DNA of 64,000 nucleotides from JAISGQ01 sp045604155 (GTDB lineage: Bacteria > Bacillota > Clostridia > Oscillospirales > Acutalibacteraceae), in the NCBI GenBank assembly GCA_045604155.1, contig JAZUNN010000054.1:23239-87238 (forward strand). The letters run 5' to 3'. Positions 1 through 8,788 of this stretch are shown here, in pieces (the first letter of the stretch is position 1; every line of letters begins with the position of its first letter). The position numbers were made by a program, and so were the translations under genes. The notes beneath the pieces were generated by a model. It saw only the letters and a program-made list of their open reading frames with translations. It was not told the DNA's origin and did no database searches.

Positions 1-1034
1 GCACTTGTATCTTCTGCATTGTAGTGCTGGTACTTTACTTCACCTGTTGCAAAGTCTATGGAACTCTTGGTGTGCTTGTGGGTACCGCCCTGATCAACAA
101 GAAGAACGTCGTCAACATAGACATAAACATCGTCGTCACCGGAGAATTCAAAGACCATGTTTTCGCCGTTGACCTTGCCGCCCTCGGGAATATAGAATGA
201 AAATTCTATGCTCATTGCAAACCAGTTGTCTGCCTGGTTTTTGCCTGTGTGGGGAGTTACATACATATTTGCAGCGGGCTTTGCACCTTCTGCGGCGTTC
301 CATGCTGCGCCTTCAGTTGATGCGTTTGTTATCTTATTGCCGCTTCCGTCGGTAAGCTTTATAACGTCGGTGCCGTTATTGAAGGGAAGGAATGCGCCGA
401 ATTCTGCATAACCGTGAGCTTCGGTGATATCAAAGGGACGCAGGGGTTCTTTATAAAGGGTAAAGGTCTTTGTGTTAGTATCGAAATAGGCATGGTTATC
501 TTCAGAGTTGTAGGAATATGCGTGATCATCAGCATCTCCGACCTGCTTGAAGGGGGTGTTCTTTGCGGTCATTGCTTCGCCGTCGTCAAAGATGGGCTTA
601 AGAGAGTTGGAACCGTACTTTGAGTTCATTGTTGCAATGCTCTCGCCTCGGTCGTTGGACTTAAGCTGGGGATAACCATCCTCGCCGAGAGTTCTGAGAA
701 TAACAGGTACGGAAGAATCAAGGGAATCATTGTAGAGACCATGTGTATCCTTGGCTACAGTATTCACACCGTCAATTCGGAACTCATTGCTGTTGCCGAA
801 AAGCAGTGCATACTTATTGGCATCACCGAGATCAAGGTTTCTGATCTTGATGTCAACAGAAACACCTTTCTCCTTAAGGAAATCTATGCTTTCTATGGGA
901 GTCATTCCGCCGGCTGCGCTGACGGGTGCTGCAAATACGCCGCACAGACCGAAAATAATTGCAAATGCAATAAGCAGTCCGCACAGTCTGACTGCAGATG
1001 TTTTCAGTTTACCTAACTTAATTTTTGACATCAT
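1..1034 (-). CDS. Fibro-slime (PA14-like) secreted surface protein, 5' part only
   Basis: The gene runs off the left edge, so only about the first 344 residues are visible. A signal peptide with a hydrophobic stretch (LLIAFAIIFGLCGVFA) ends near residue 35. Residues near 310-335 read FEFSGDDDVYVYVDD followed by LLVDQGGTHKH, the hallmark of the fibro-slime/PA14-like domain of secreted adhesins. The start at 1034 is chosen because GGAGG sits six bases upstream; a second ATG follows directly. It is divergent from the SipW/TasA-like operon and could belong to the same surface programme, but this is inference. The C-terminus, and any wall anchor, are not visible. Confidence 0.8.
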   Translation of the reverse strand, partial: MMSKIKLGKLKTSAVRLCGLLIAFAIIFGLCGVFAAPVSAAGGMTPIESIDFLKEKGVSVDIKIRNLDLGDANKYALLFGNSNEFRIDGVNTVAKDTHGLYNDSLDSSVPVILRTLGEDGYPQLKSNDRGESIATMNSKYGSNSLKPIFDDGEAMTAKNTPFKQVGDADDHAYSYNSEDNHAYFDTNTKTFTLYKEPLRPFDITEAHGYAEFGAFLPFNNGTDVIKLTDGSGNKITNASTEGAAWNAAEGAKPAANMYVTPHTGKNQADNWFAMSIEFSFYIPEGGKVNGENMVFEFSGDDDVYVYVDDVLLVDQGGTHKHTKSSIDFATGEVKYQHYNAEDTS

Positions 1035-1473
1035 GTATTTCCTCCAGCCCAAGATTTCATTGCAGTGATTAATTCTGCAATGATAGGATGATATTATGCT
1101 TTATCGAAACCTTTTTAGCTTGTCTCTTGTCCGTTGATTCTACTCGGACAAATTTACACTTTATTTTACCACATATATACTTCCGATTCAATGTCTTGGT
1201 CTAAAAAAAACGTTGTGCAATCCGCAGAAATTCAAAGTTTTGCTTTTTTATTTTTTGTTGCAGTAACAAAAAAGACACCTTTTGTTTCACTATGTGACAA
1301 TGTTTTATCCACACTTAATTTAAACGTTTAAAGCACCTGATATTTAATATTAAATGTTTCTTTTCAACACCCGCTTTTCCATGGCGAAAAGCGCAGAAAA
1401 GTGAATTTTTTTATATTTTTATCGGTGTTATGTAAATATTTCTTGAAACTCATCTGATTTTTTCCTTATTCTG
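1035..1473. other. AT-rich divergent intergenic region
   Basis: About 440 bases separate the fibro-slime gene from the SipW operon promoter. I see no convincing gene. A short inverted repeat, TTGTCCG (1127-1133) with CGGACAA (1145-1151), could be a regulator site. No clear sigma-A promoter for the leftward gene was recognised. Confidence 0.5.
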
Positions 1474-1502
1474 TTGACAGCGAAATGATGAAGAGTTAGA
1501 AT
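1474..1502 (+). promoter_or_regulatory. Sigma-A promoter of the SipW/TasA-like operon
   Basis: TTGACA at 1474-1479 and TAGAAT at 1497-1502 are separated by 17 bases. The predicted transcript would have a leader of about 70 bases before the first signal peptidase gene. Confidence 0.7.
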
Positions 1503-1580
1503 ATAGTATGTATAGGTGCCTGCTTTGTTTTGCCGGCGTTCGGTACCTGCATCCATAGTATGAAATCGGGGGGATCACCC

Positions 1581-2528
1581 ATGGAGAAAAAGAAATCTCT
1601 CCTTTCGAAGATTCCTTTTTTAAACAAAGGAAACAGAACAGACGGAGATAAAACTCAGGCAGTGAAGAAAACACCGCTGCAGAAGACTCTAACCGGAATC
1701 GGCGTTGCGCTGTGTATCGTTTTTTCTTTTCTGCTTATCTGCAATATGGTAATAATCATCAAAGGTACCGTTTCACCTGAAAAACCGCCTTCGGTTTTCG
1801 GTACAACGCCAATGGTTGTTCTTTCAGGCTCCATGAGCGGTGATGCGGAAGACCACATAGAATCGGGCGATCTTGTCTTTATCAACAAAGCCGACCCCGA
1901 TAAGCTCAAAGTCGGTGACATAATCGCTTTCATGGATGGAAGCACCACTGTCACCCACCGCATTATCCGTGTTGAAAAAGCTGCCGACGGATCTCCTCAG
2001 TGGATTACCAAGGGCGATGCAAACAACACCGAGGACGCACGGCCTGTCACCCAAGACCGACTTGTAGGCAAATACTCATTCCGACTTGCAGGTCTCGGTA
2101 ATCTCGCCATGTTCCTGCAGAGACCTATCGGAATGCTCGTTATTATAGGTATCCCCTGCGTTGCATTCATTATCTATGATATAATCCGCCGTCAGAAAGC
2201 GGCTGCAAAGCAGGATGAGAAAACCTCCGAAATGGAGGCTGAGCTTGCACGTCTGCGTGAGCTGGTCAGCCAGCAGGATGCTGAAACCGTATCCGAGGAC
2301 ACTGCGGATGCTGCCGAAGAAACCGTAATCGAGATTCCCGATGCTGAAACTGATGCAGAGGAAATTTCTGATAACACAACAGTTGAAACTGACACGGAAG
2401 TTCCCGATGAAGAAAAGACTGCTACCGATACTTCTTCCGAAGAAGTTGAAATTACCGAAGACACGGCTGCAGCTGAGGAATCTTCCGAATCTGAGGATAC
2501 TGAAAAAACCGAAGTATCCGCTGAATAA
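1581..2528 (+). CDS. sipW: SipW-type signal peptidase I with long acidic tail
   Basis: This is a membrane signal peptidase of the SipW (archaeal/ER-like) type, which processes TasA-like secreted proteins. A transmembrane helix spans about residues 36-60. The catalytic serine lies in LSGSM (S84) and the general base is the histidine of VTHRI (H126), so it is a Ser-His rather than Ser-Lys enzyme. KGDANNTEDARPV is the conserved downstream box. A second hydrophobic segment follows, near residues 175-195. The last 100 or so residues are highly acidic and rich in Glu, Thr and Asp, which is unusual for the family. The start at 1581 follows a G-rich ribosome site; an in-frame ATG at 1530 is less likely. 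It heads the operon with its presumed substrates. Confidence 0.88.
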   Translation: MEKKKSLLSKIPFLNKGNRTDGDKTQAVKKTPLQKTLTGIGVALCIVFSFLLICNMVIIIKGTVSPEKPPSVFGTTPMVVLSGSMSGDAEDHIESGDLVFINKADPDKLKVGDIIAFMDGSTTVTHRIIRVEKAADGSPQWITKGDANNTEDARPVTQDRLVGKYSFRLAGLGNLAMFLQRPIGMLVIIGIPCVAFIIYDIIRRQKAAAKQDEKTSEMEAELARLRELVSQQDAETVSEDTADAAEETVIEIPDAETDAEEISDNTTVETDTEVPDEEKTATDTSSEEVEITEDTAAAEESSESEDTEKTEVSAE

Positions 2529-2590
2529 TTTTTCTGTATATCTTCTGCCATCCTGTGTGCCACGCATATGATGGTATGGATATAAATTCT

Positions 2591-2658
2591 ATGAGAGCCC
2601 AGGTTCTCATGTTGGGACGAGAAATCGCCCCCAGATCACGGACGAGGTTCGTCCCAAC
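2591..2658 (+). promoter_or_regulatory. Structured RNA region upstream of the TasA-like gene
   Basis: Between the first signal peptidase and the TasA-like gene are a 6-bp hairpin (ATGAGA 2591-2596 with TCTCAT 2605-2610) and a perfect 10-bp inverted repeat (GTTGGGACGA 2611-2620 with TCGTCCCAAC 2649-2658). No T-run follows, so it is not a simple terminator. It may be an RNA processing or stabilising element that separates expression of peptidase and fibre subunit. Confidence 0.5.
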
Positions 2659-2687
2659 CAGAACACTTTTCAAGGAGGCTTTTCGCA

Positions 2688-3347
2688 ATGAAAAACAAAT
2701 TTATGAGAGCTGCTGTTATTCTTTTTGCTCTTGTACTTATGACTTCCTGCTTCGTTGGCGGTACTTTTGCAAAGTACGTTACCGCAGGCAATGCTAAGGA
2801 CAGCGCACGTGTTGCAAAGTTCGGCGTTGTTGTTTCTGCTTCTGACGGAGCTTTCTTCGAGACCTACGACAGCGACAGCAACTACACCGGTCTTACCGTT
2901 GAGTCTGATGTCAAGGTCGTTGCTCCCGGTACCGAAGGCAACTTTGCTACCATCGAGCTCTCCGGCACACCCGAGGTTGCTGTTGAAGTAGCTTACGAGG
3001 CTGAGGTTTCCTTCTCTGATACATGGGTTGATGAGGACGGCGCATTCTACTGCCCCATCATCGTCACTGTTGACGGCGATGAATTCGACGGCGCTGACTA
3101 CACCTCTGCAGCTGCTTTTGCTGCAGATATCGCAGACGCTATCACCGGTTACACCGCTGAGTATGCTCCCGGCACCGACCTCTCCGCTCTTACCGGCGGC
3201 TCTGAGGTTGCTATCTCCTGGGAGTGGCCCTTCTCCACCGGCGACGACAATGATGTCAAGGACACCTATCTTGGTGATCAGGCAGCTGAAGACAATGCAG
3301 CTACCATCTCCATCGCTGTTGATGTAACTGTCACCCAGATCGACTAA
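2688..3347 (+). CDS. TasA-like protein with SipW-type signal peptide
   Basis: A 219-residue secreted protein of the TasA/camelysin type. The N-terminus has a hydrophobic stretch (residues 7-27) ending in GGTFAKY, the typical SipW-dependent cleavage region, followed by the conserved TAGNAKDSARVAKFG. The mature part is acidic and rich in beta-branched residues, as expected for a fibre subunit. A strong AAGGAGG precedes the start. It lies just downstream of a SipW-type peptidase and is probably cleaved by it. Members of this family build extracellular fibres in Bacillus biofilms; the same role here is inference. Confidence 0.82.
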   Translation: MKNKFMRAAVILFALVLMTSCFVGGTFAKYVTAGNAKDSARVAKFGVVVSASDGAFFETYDSDSNYTGLTVESDVKVVAPGTEGNFATIELSGTPEVAVEVAYEAEVSFSDTWVDEDGAFYCPIIVTVDGDEFDGADYTSAAAFAADIADAITGYTAEYAPGTDLSALTGGSEVAISWEWPFSTGDDNDVKDTYLGDQAAEDNAATISIAVDVTVTQID

Positions 3348-3358
3348 TCAAAGCTTTT

Positions 3359-3389
3359 CACACCCCGTCCTCGTGGCGGACGGGGTGTG
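3359..3389 (+). promoter_or_regulatory. Strong hairpin after the TasA-like gene
   Basis: CACACCCCGTCC (3359-3370) pairs perfectly with GGACGGGGTGTG (3378-3389). It is not followed by a T-run. A stabilising or partial-termination hairpin after a highly expressed fibre gene is a reasonable reading. Confidence 0.55.
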
Positions 3390-3502
3390 TCCCGAGCTCA
3401 AAGAAGAGCTTATACAGATAAACTTTTCTTTGAATTCAGGACTTCAGATCTAAATTTTTCGCCCATTATCAAAGCAATCTCCCGGGCATGGAGGAAAAGC
3501 TT

Positions 3503-4297
3503 ATGAATAAACAATCAAAAAAGAAAACCCGCTGGCTTCTGCCGACAGTGCTTATACTTTTCATCCTTCTCGCTGCAACCTTCCCCTTTGTTGCGGGCAT
3601 TACCTATTCGGGACGCAGCGAAAATCCAGATCATATTCTTACTTATACAAAGAATAAGCTTACATGGGACAGCGGCACAAAGGTTGACGCAGACGGAGTC
3701 GGAGAACTTTCCGCTTTCGAAGCACAGTATACCAATATCAAGTCTGACAACGGCGACAATGTTGTTGCTCCCGGTTCTGAAGGATACGATATTGTCCGAC
3801 TCAAGAACGATGTGAAGGGTTCGATAAAGTTCACAGCTGTTCTTTATACCATCAAGTCGGACGATAAGCTCACCGTGGAAACTGCTCTTTCCGCAGACGG
3901 TGTTGCTGACACTTCCAGCTATCCTCTCCCCGACGGTGTCGCTCAGAGTAATGTTATCCGTGCTGTCACCGGCTCTCTCGGCGGCGGTCAGATAAAGGAT
4001 TTTGACATCGACTGGCTCTGGAAATACACCGACGGCTCCGCTCAGGATTCTGCAGATACCGCTTTCGGAAACAAGGCTGCTGCAGGAAAGGCCGACGATG
4101 TCACTGTGGGAATATACATTGTTGTCGAGGACAACAACAGCTATGTAACACCCTCTGCACCGAAAACCGGTGACAGCGGACTTGAAAATCTTTACTACGT
4201 CCTCTTTGCAGTATGCGGTCTGACCATGATTCTTCTTCTCCTTACACGCAGACGCAAGGATGATGACGAGGAGCAGAATATCCCGTGTCAAAACTGA
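3503..4297 (+). CDS. Cell-wall-anchored TasA-operon protein with PKTGD sorting-like signal
   Basis: A 264-residue surface protein. It has an N-terminal signal anchor (hydrophobic residues about 13-34) without the FAKY motif of its neighbours. The exposed part shares the TasA-like style (VVAPGSEGYDIVRLKND resembles VVAPGTEGNFATIELS in the preceding gene). The C-terminus carries APKTGD, a hydrophobic helix and a basic tail, the layout of a sortase sorting signal with a variant motif. The start at 3503 is preferred to 3488 because GGAGG (3490-3494) overlaps the upstream ATG and sits eight bases before 3503. It could anchor the fibre to the wall. The last 13 bases overlap the next gene. Confidence 0.72.
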   Translation: MNKQSKKKTRWLLPTVLILFILLAATFPFVAGITYSGRSENPDHILTYTKNKLTWDSGTKVDADGVGELSAFEAQYTNIKSDNGDNVVAPGSEGYDIVRLKNDVKGSIKFTAVLYTIKSDDKLTVETALSADGVADTSSYPLPDGVAQSNVIRAVTGSLGGGQIKDFDIDWLWKYTDGSAQDSADTAFGNKAAAGKADDVTVGIYIVVEDNNSYVTPSAPKTGDSGLENLYYVLFAVCGLTMILLLLTRRRKDDDEEQNIPCQN

Positions 4298-4872
4298 AAA
4301 CTCTGCTGAAGATACTCAGCGCAGCACTTACCTTTGTTCTTGCGCTGATGCTTGTTTCAAATATTTACACCATATGTGTTCGCACCTTTACCGATAATCA
4401 GCATCCGAGATTCCTTGGATTTTCCTCCGCTGTTATTGTTTCAGGTTCCATGGAGGATACCATCGAGATCAATGATCTTGCGGTCTGTCTGAAAATGAAG
4501 GACTATGATGCAGGTGATATAATCACTTACATCGACGCAGGTGATTCACTGACCACTCACCGTATTGTCAGTGAGACGGACGCAGGATTCATCACACAGG
4601 GCGATGCAAACAACACCCCCGACCGTCTTCCCGTAACGAAAGACAGAATCATGGGAAAGGTGATTGTCACAATCCCGAAAATCGGCTTATTTATTGAGTT
4701 TCTGCGCACTCCCCTGGGACTTATGTGTATTTTGTTCGCAGGTTTGATTATTCTCGCTCTTCCCTCTGCCTTTGATCATTTTGATCAGAAGCGTGCTTTG
4801 AAAGAGAGCGATCCCTCAGAGAATGGAGGACATGACCATGAATCAACAGACAACCCCGGCGAAGGGGCGTAA
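4285..4872 (+). CDS. sipW: Second SipW-type signal peptidase I
   Basis: A 195-residue SipW-type signal peptidase, closer to the usual family length than the first copy. The N-terminal helix spans about residues 8-32. The catalytic serine is in VSGSMED and the histidine in TTHRI; QGDANNTPDRLPV is the conserved downstream box. A second membrane helix follows. Translation starts at a GTG (4285) behind GAGGAG, inside the end of the preceding gene, which suggests coupled translation. Two such peptidases within 3 kb, each upstream of a TasA-like protein, suggest a duplicated peptidase-substrate module. Its 3' end overlaps the start of the next gene. Confidence 0.87.
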   Translation: MSKLKTLLKILSAALTFVLALMLVSNIYTICVRTFTDNQHPRFLGFSSAVIVSGSMEDTIEINDLAVCLKMKDYDAGDIITYIDAGDSLTTHRIVSETDAGFITQGDANNTPDRLPVTKDRIMGKVIVTIPKIGLFIEFLRTPLGLMCILFAGLIILALPSAFDHFDQKRALKESDPSENGGHDHESTDNPGEGA

Positions 4873-5407
4873 ATTATTCAGAATCCCTTTGCGTGTTTAT
4901 CTTTCATATCTGCTTATTCTCACCTTTGTATTCACTGCGGCAAGCTTTGCAAAGTTTGCCACTGCAGGCGATGCATCGGATTCCGCCAGGGTGGCCACCT
5001 TCAGTGTAGCCGCTTCTGTGGGGGATGACAGCAGCAGGAAGATAGACTTCAATGACGCTGCTTCAAAATTTGCTACAGAGCAGACCGTCAGCTATGACAT
5101 AAACGTTACCAACGCAAAGAACGATAAGGTTTCAGATGTCGCTGTCGGGTATGATGTTGTCGTAAGCTTCACATCTTCTTCCATCTCCCCCACTGCTCTG
5201 GTTTTCAGTATTGACGGCACAGTGCTTTCTCACGTTTTAAAGGATGGCAGCTATGTTTACACCTACACCGGTGCAGACCCCATGCCGGCCGGCACGGAAA
5301 CAGAGGTTACCCATAAGCTTTCTGTCAAGGCCTTATCTTCGGAAATAAGCATTGACTATAATGATATAGAAATTTCCGTTTCTGTTCTCTTTGAACAGAT
5401 CGACTAA
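4838..5407 (+). CDS. Second TasA-like protein with SipW-type signal peptide
   Basis: A 189-residue secreted protein. A hydrophobic segment (residues about 19-38) ends in AASFAKF and continues with ATAGDASDSARVATFSV, closely matching the first TasA-like protein. The mature region is rich in Ser, Thr, Val and Asp. The start at 4838 is chosen because GGAGG (4825-4829) stands eight bases upstream; ATGs at 4823 and 4832 overlap or crowd that site. The gene overlaps the peptidase gene by 35 bases. Both TasA-like proteins end in a similar QID tripeptide, which supports a common origin. Confidence 0.8.
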   Translation: MNQQTTPAKGRKLFRIPLRVYLSYLLILTFVFTAASFAKFATAGDASDSARVATFSVAASVGDDSSRKIDFNDAASKFATEQTVSYDINVTNAKNDKVSDVAVGYDVVVSFTSSSISPTALVFSIDGTVLSHVLKDGSYVYTYTGADPMPAGTETEVTHKLSVKALSSEISIDYNDIEISVSVLFEQID

Positions 5408-5421
5408 AGGAGGGAACGCCC

Positions 5422-8067
5422 ATGAAAAAAGGAACCACGGCTTTGCGGCCACGGTGGCTTGTCTTTGCGTCACTGATTATGGCGTTCCTGCTTGCGGTGT
5501 CTTCCATAACTTCACCGCAGATGATCTCCGTATCTTATGCAAAGTATGTTTCCCTTGAAGATGCAGGCACTCTTCACCTTTCCGTGAAGCACGCTCATGC
5601 TCTCCTTACAACGGGATTCAAGCTTAACCGTGCACTTGCAACAGGCACAACCACAAGCGGTGCGGCAGGCAAATACACCGAGATTACTGCCAACACCTCT
5701 CTTACCGAGGTTTATTTCGGTACTCCCACTGAGTTCGCCTCACAGATTGCCGGAATCACCGGCGTTGACGTGAGCTACTACGGTGACGGAAGCATCAAGC
5801 TCTACAAAAATGGCACGAAGGCTTATATCGTTTCCGACAGAGCAATCGCTGCCAGCGAGGATTTCTCCTGCGCATTCACCCAGTTTACAAAGCTGAGCAA
5901 AGTTCACTTCTCGGAGAATTTCGACACGAGTCGTGTCAAGACCTTCGCTTATTTCTTCTATAACTGCGCAAGCCTTGCTTCTGTTGAAAATCTCTCCAGC
6001 TTCGATACCAGCAATACAACCAGTATGCAGAGTATGTTCTACGTTTCCACCTCTGCAGCAACACCCAACACTACCCTTAAATCTCTTGATCTCAGCAGCT
6101 TCAACACTTCAAAGGTTGAAGATATGGGAAGTATTTTCAGAAGCTGTGCAGGACTTACATCCATTGATGTCACCGGTTTCGATACATCGAATGTCTGGGA
6201 TATGGGCGGTATGTTTGCCGGCTGTTCAGGACTTACTTCCGTTGATGTCACCGGTTTCGACACATCAAATGCTGAAACCATGCAGGTTATGTTCAGCGGC
6301 TGTAAAGGACTTAAGACTCTTGACCTGAGAAGTTTCTCCTGTGAAAGCCTTGAAAACATGGCAGGTATGTTTGAAAACTGCAGCAATCTGACCACTATTT
6401 ATGCTGACTACGATTTCGACTGCAGAAGTCTTTCCGATCCTCCTGCAACCGATGAAACCGACAAAAACGGCAACTATGAAATAGATACTGCTTTTGCAGG
6501 TATCTTCAAGGGCTGCACAAAGCTCGTCGGCGGCTCAGGCACAAAATATGACGAAGACATAATTCATAATCTCCGTGCTGTTGTTGACGTACGACTTGCC
6601 GTTGAGCAGACAGTATTCCAGTCAACCGTCGGTTATTTCACCCACTACAGCGGGGCAAATCCCGGCAGCACATTCCTTAAGAACGGTCAGGATTTCAATG
6701 CCGCTGTCAAGACTCTTGCCAACGGCAGCTCAAAGGACTACACCTTCCAGGATACTGCCGTAAAGAAAATCTATTTCGGCAAGACCGGCTCATATAATGT
6801 CAGCGGACTTAAGTCTGTAAACGTTGACAGTGCAGGCGCAGGTACTATCAAGGCATACTGGAATCCTTCCAACGATACGATTTATGTGCTTTCCGATTCC
6901 ACTATATGCTTCAGTAGTTCCAGTGACTATATGTTTGATAATTTCAGAGGTGTTACCGGAATTCATTTCGACAATATAAGCACTTCTGCAATGAGAACCA
7001 TGCAGAGAATGTTCTCTTACTGCCTGAATCTTACTGATCTTAATCTCAGCAAGTTTGAGACTCATAATGTTGTTGACTACGGAAGCTGTTTCCGTGATGC
7101 AGCATTCAGCACCGCTACTGCACAGAACAACATCATCCCCTATCTCAACACCTCAAAGGCACGAGATATCGGCGGACTGTTCATGTACTGCAGCAATCTT
7201 ACCGGCGCACTTGACCTGAGCAGTCTTTCAACCGGCAAGGCTGAAACAATCGCTTCTCTTGTCCAGCAATGCCCCAATATCACTTCTGTTGATATTTCAG
7301 GATTTACCAACGGTGCAATCACCAACTGCAGCAGTATGTTCAGCGGCTGCACAAATCTTGAAAGAATATATACAAATGCAAACTTCAATCTCAACAGAGC
7401 AGCTATAACAAATGGCGGCGATATGTTTACGGGCTGTACCAAGCTTGTCGGCGGCTCAGGCACAAAATTCAGTGCCTCCAATATCACAAATACTTACGCC
7501 CGTGCAGATGCTGCAGGCACTCCCGGTTACTTCACCGCATTCTCCACAATGTCCATGATGTATATGGCATTCAGACCTGCTCCCGCTGAAGAAGTTGTTT
7601 CTGAGAGCGATATAGCTGAAATTCCCGTTGTTTCTGAAAGCGATGCAACTACTGCTGCTTCTCCCACTGACATGGAAACATCGGCTTCTGAAACCACAAC
7701 TACCACAACACGCACCGTAACAGTGGTTACAACAGTTAAAACAACCGCTGCTACTACTGCTCCCACAGAAGTGTCTTCCTCGGATATCACTTCTCCTACA
7801 GCCGCAAGCACGGCCGCCTCTGAAGCATCGACCACAACCGCTTCACAGTCCACTTCTGCTGCAGCTACCTCTGTAACACAGGCTGTTACCTCTGCAAGCA
7901 CATCCCTCTCTTCTGCCGCAGTCACCTCACAGACAACTGTACCGACTTCCGCAGCAAGTACGACGGCCGCTTCACAGGCTACAACCACTACAACCGTTAC
8001 AACAACAACTACTACCACAACAGCAGCACCGACGACAACCACTGCAACTGCTGCAGCTGCAAATTAA
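5422..8067 (+). CDS. BspA-like (DUF285) surface protein with SipW-type signal and Ser/Thr-rich stalk
   Basis: An 881-residue surface protein. After a hydrophobic segment, residues near 38-44 read SVSYAKYVS, a SipW-like cleavage region. Two blocks of DUF285/BspA-type leucine-rich repeats follow, with units such as LTSIDVTGFDTSN and MGGMFAGCSG (about residues 155-320 and 520-660). Each block closes with a similar CTKLVGGSGTK segment and a GYFT sequence, suggesting an internal duplication. From about residue 720 the protein is an almost pure Thr/Ser/Ala stalk with SESD motifs and T-runs, probably extended and possibly glycosylated. No sorting signal is seen, so attachment may be through the TasA-like fibre. 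It is the last gene of the operon, before a terminator. Confidence 0.85.
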   Translation: MKKGTTALRPRWLVFASLIMAFLLAVSSITSPQMISVSYAKYVSLEDAGTLHLSVKHAHALLTTGFKLNRALATGTTTSGAAGKYTEITANTSLTEVYFGTPTEFASQIAGITGVDVSYYGDGSIKLYKNGTKAYIVSDRAIAASEDFSCAFTQFTKLSKVHFSENFDTSRVKTFAYFFYNCASLASVENLSSFDTSNTTSMQSMFYVSTSAATPNTTLKSLDLSSFNTSKVEDMGSIFRSCAGLTSIDVTGFDTSNVWDMGGMFAGCSGLTSVDVTGFDTSNAETMQVMFSGCKGLKTLDLRSFSCESLENMAGMFENCSNLTTIYADYDFDCRSLSDPPATDETDKNGNYEIDTAFAGIFKGCTKLVGGSGTKYDEDIIHNLRAVVDVRLAVEQTVFQSTVGYFTHYSGANPGSTFLKNGQDFNAAVKTLANGSSKDYTFQDTAVKKIYFGKTGSYNVSGLKSVNVDSAGAGTIKAYWNPSNDTIYVLSDSTICFSSSSDYMFDNFRGVTGIHFDNISTSAMRTMQRMFSYCLNLTDLNLSKFETHNVVDYGSCFRDAAFSTATAQNNIIPYLNTSKARDIGGLFMYCSNLTGALDLSSLSTGKAETIASLVQQCPNITSVDISGFTNGAITNCSSMFSGCTNLERIYTNANFNLNRAAITNGGDMFTGCTKLVGGSGTKFSASNITNTYARADAAGTPGYFTAFSTMSMMYMAFRPAPAEEVVSESDIAEIPVVSESDATTAASPTDMETSASETTTTTTRTVTVVTTVKTTAATTAPTEVSSSDITSPTAASTAASEASTTTASQSTSAAATSVTQAVTSASTSLSSAAVTSQTTVPTSAASTTAASQATTTTTVTTTTTTTTAAPTTTTATAAAAN

Positions 8068-8073
8068 CCTGAC

Positions 8074-8103
8074 AAAGCTCCCTGCTTTTCGGCAGGGAGC
8101 TTT
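8074..8103 (+). terminator. Terminator of the SipW/TasA-like operon
   Basis: A 12-bp stem, AAAGCTCCCTGC with GCAGGGAGCTTT, with a six-base loop lies just after the BspA-like gene. Confidence 0.8.
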
Positions 8104-8109
8104 CTGTAT

Positions 8110-8138
8110 TTGACATATGCTGTTTTTCGTTGTATTAT
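8110..8138 (+). promoter_or_regulatory. Sigma-A promoter of lipoprotein gene
   Basis: TTGACA (8110-8115) and TATTAT (8133-8138) with a 17-base spacer, 33 bases upstream of the lipoprotein start. Confidence 0.75.
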
Positions 8139-8170
8139 TTACTCACAAATTCGAAAAAAGGTGAACAATA

Positions 8171-8650
8171 ATGACAAAACGACTTTTCTGCATTTTCTTC
8201 GCTGCACTTTTTGCTCTCTGTGCTCTTGTTGGATGCGGCAAACCAGACAACAAGGAGAATGATGAAGATACTGCTTCTGCTGTAAATGAGTATGAAAGCA
8301 AGCTTGTCGGCGTATGGGAATATTCTGATGAAAGCGGCGATATTCGCTATACTTTTGCATCTGACAAAACAGGTCTATGCAATATAAATGATTATGAGCT
8401 TCCATTTACATTCACCGCTGACAGCACCAATCTGACTCTTGTTACAGATTATATTTCGCTCTACGAGGAACTTAATGATATGAGCTTTGAAGAGCTTGTC
8501 GAAAACGGTTATGTCGACGAGGCTCTTCGATATATCACCGAAAGATACACATACACCATAAGCGAGGATACTCTCAGCATAACTGATATCGCATACAGTC
8601 AGCTCAACGGAGCTGATATGGCTACACTTGAACTGACAAAAGCAGAATAA
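8171..8650 (+). CDS. Small lipoprotein, single-gene unit (paralogue family)
   Basis: A 159-residue secreted lipoprotein of unknown function. A short N-terminal helix ends in the lipobox LVGC. The body has a pattern shared with the next two genes: a short strand beginning GVWEYSDE, a YTFASDKTGLC segment where the others have FNADGTGY, an amphipathic MSFEELVENG helix, and a C-terminal strand pair. The protein is acidic. Its own promoter and terminator make it a monocistronic unit. It is the most divergent of the three adjacent copies. Confidence 0.75.
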   Translation: MTKRLFCIFFAALFALCALVGCGKPDNKENDEDTASAVNEYESKLVGVWEYSDESGDIRYTFASDKTGLCNINDYELPFTFTADSTNLTLVTDYISLYEELNDMSFEELVENGYVDEALRYITERYTYTISEDTLSITDIAYSQLNGADMATLELTKAE

Positions 8651-8655
8651 ATTCT

Positions 8656-8690
8656 AATACATCTCACTGCACTGTGAGATGTATTTTTTT
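8656..8690 (+). terminator. Rho-independent terminator
   Basis: AATACATCTCAC (8656-8667) pairs with GTGAGATGTATT (8674-8685), followed by a T-run. Confidence 0.85.
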
Positions 8691-8717
8691 AATAACGTTT
8701 AAGCGTACATCTTTTCC

Positions 8718-8746
8718 TTGACACGAAATTTGATATGTTGTATCAT
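8718..8746 (+). promoter_or_regulatory. Sigma-A promoter of lipoprotein gene
   Basis: TTGACA (8718-8723) and TATCAT (8741-8746), 17-base spacer. Confidence 0.75.
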
Positions 8747-8788
8747 GTATTTAAGGCGTTTGACAGATTTTGAAAGGAAGTAATTATT

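Noticed and set aside
1134..1331. 65-residue frame in the left intergenic region
   Set aside because: No ribosome site, AT-driven composition, and no recognisable protein pattern.
2076..2567. Antisense frames opposite the first SipW-type peptidase tail
   Set aside because: Their length comes from the low-complexity acidic region on the coding strand; no promoter or ribosome site.
7527..8042. Long antisense frame rich in Val and Ala opposite the BspA-like stalk
   Set aside because: It is a shadow of the Thr/Ser-rich coding sequence, with no ribosome site or independent codon pattern.
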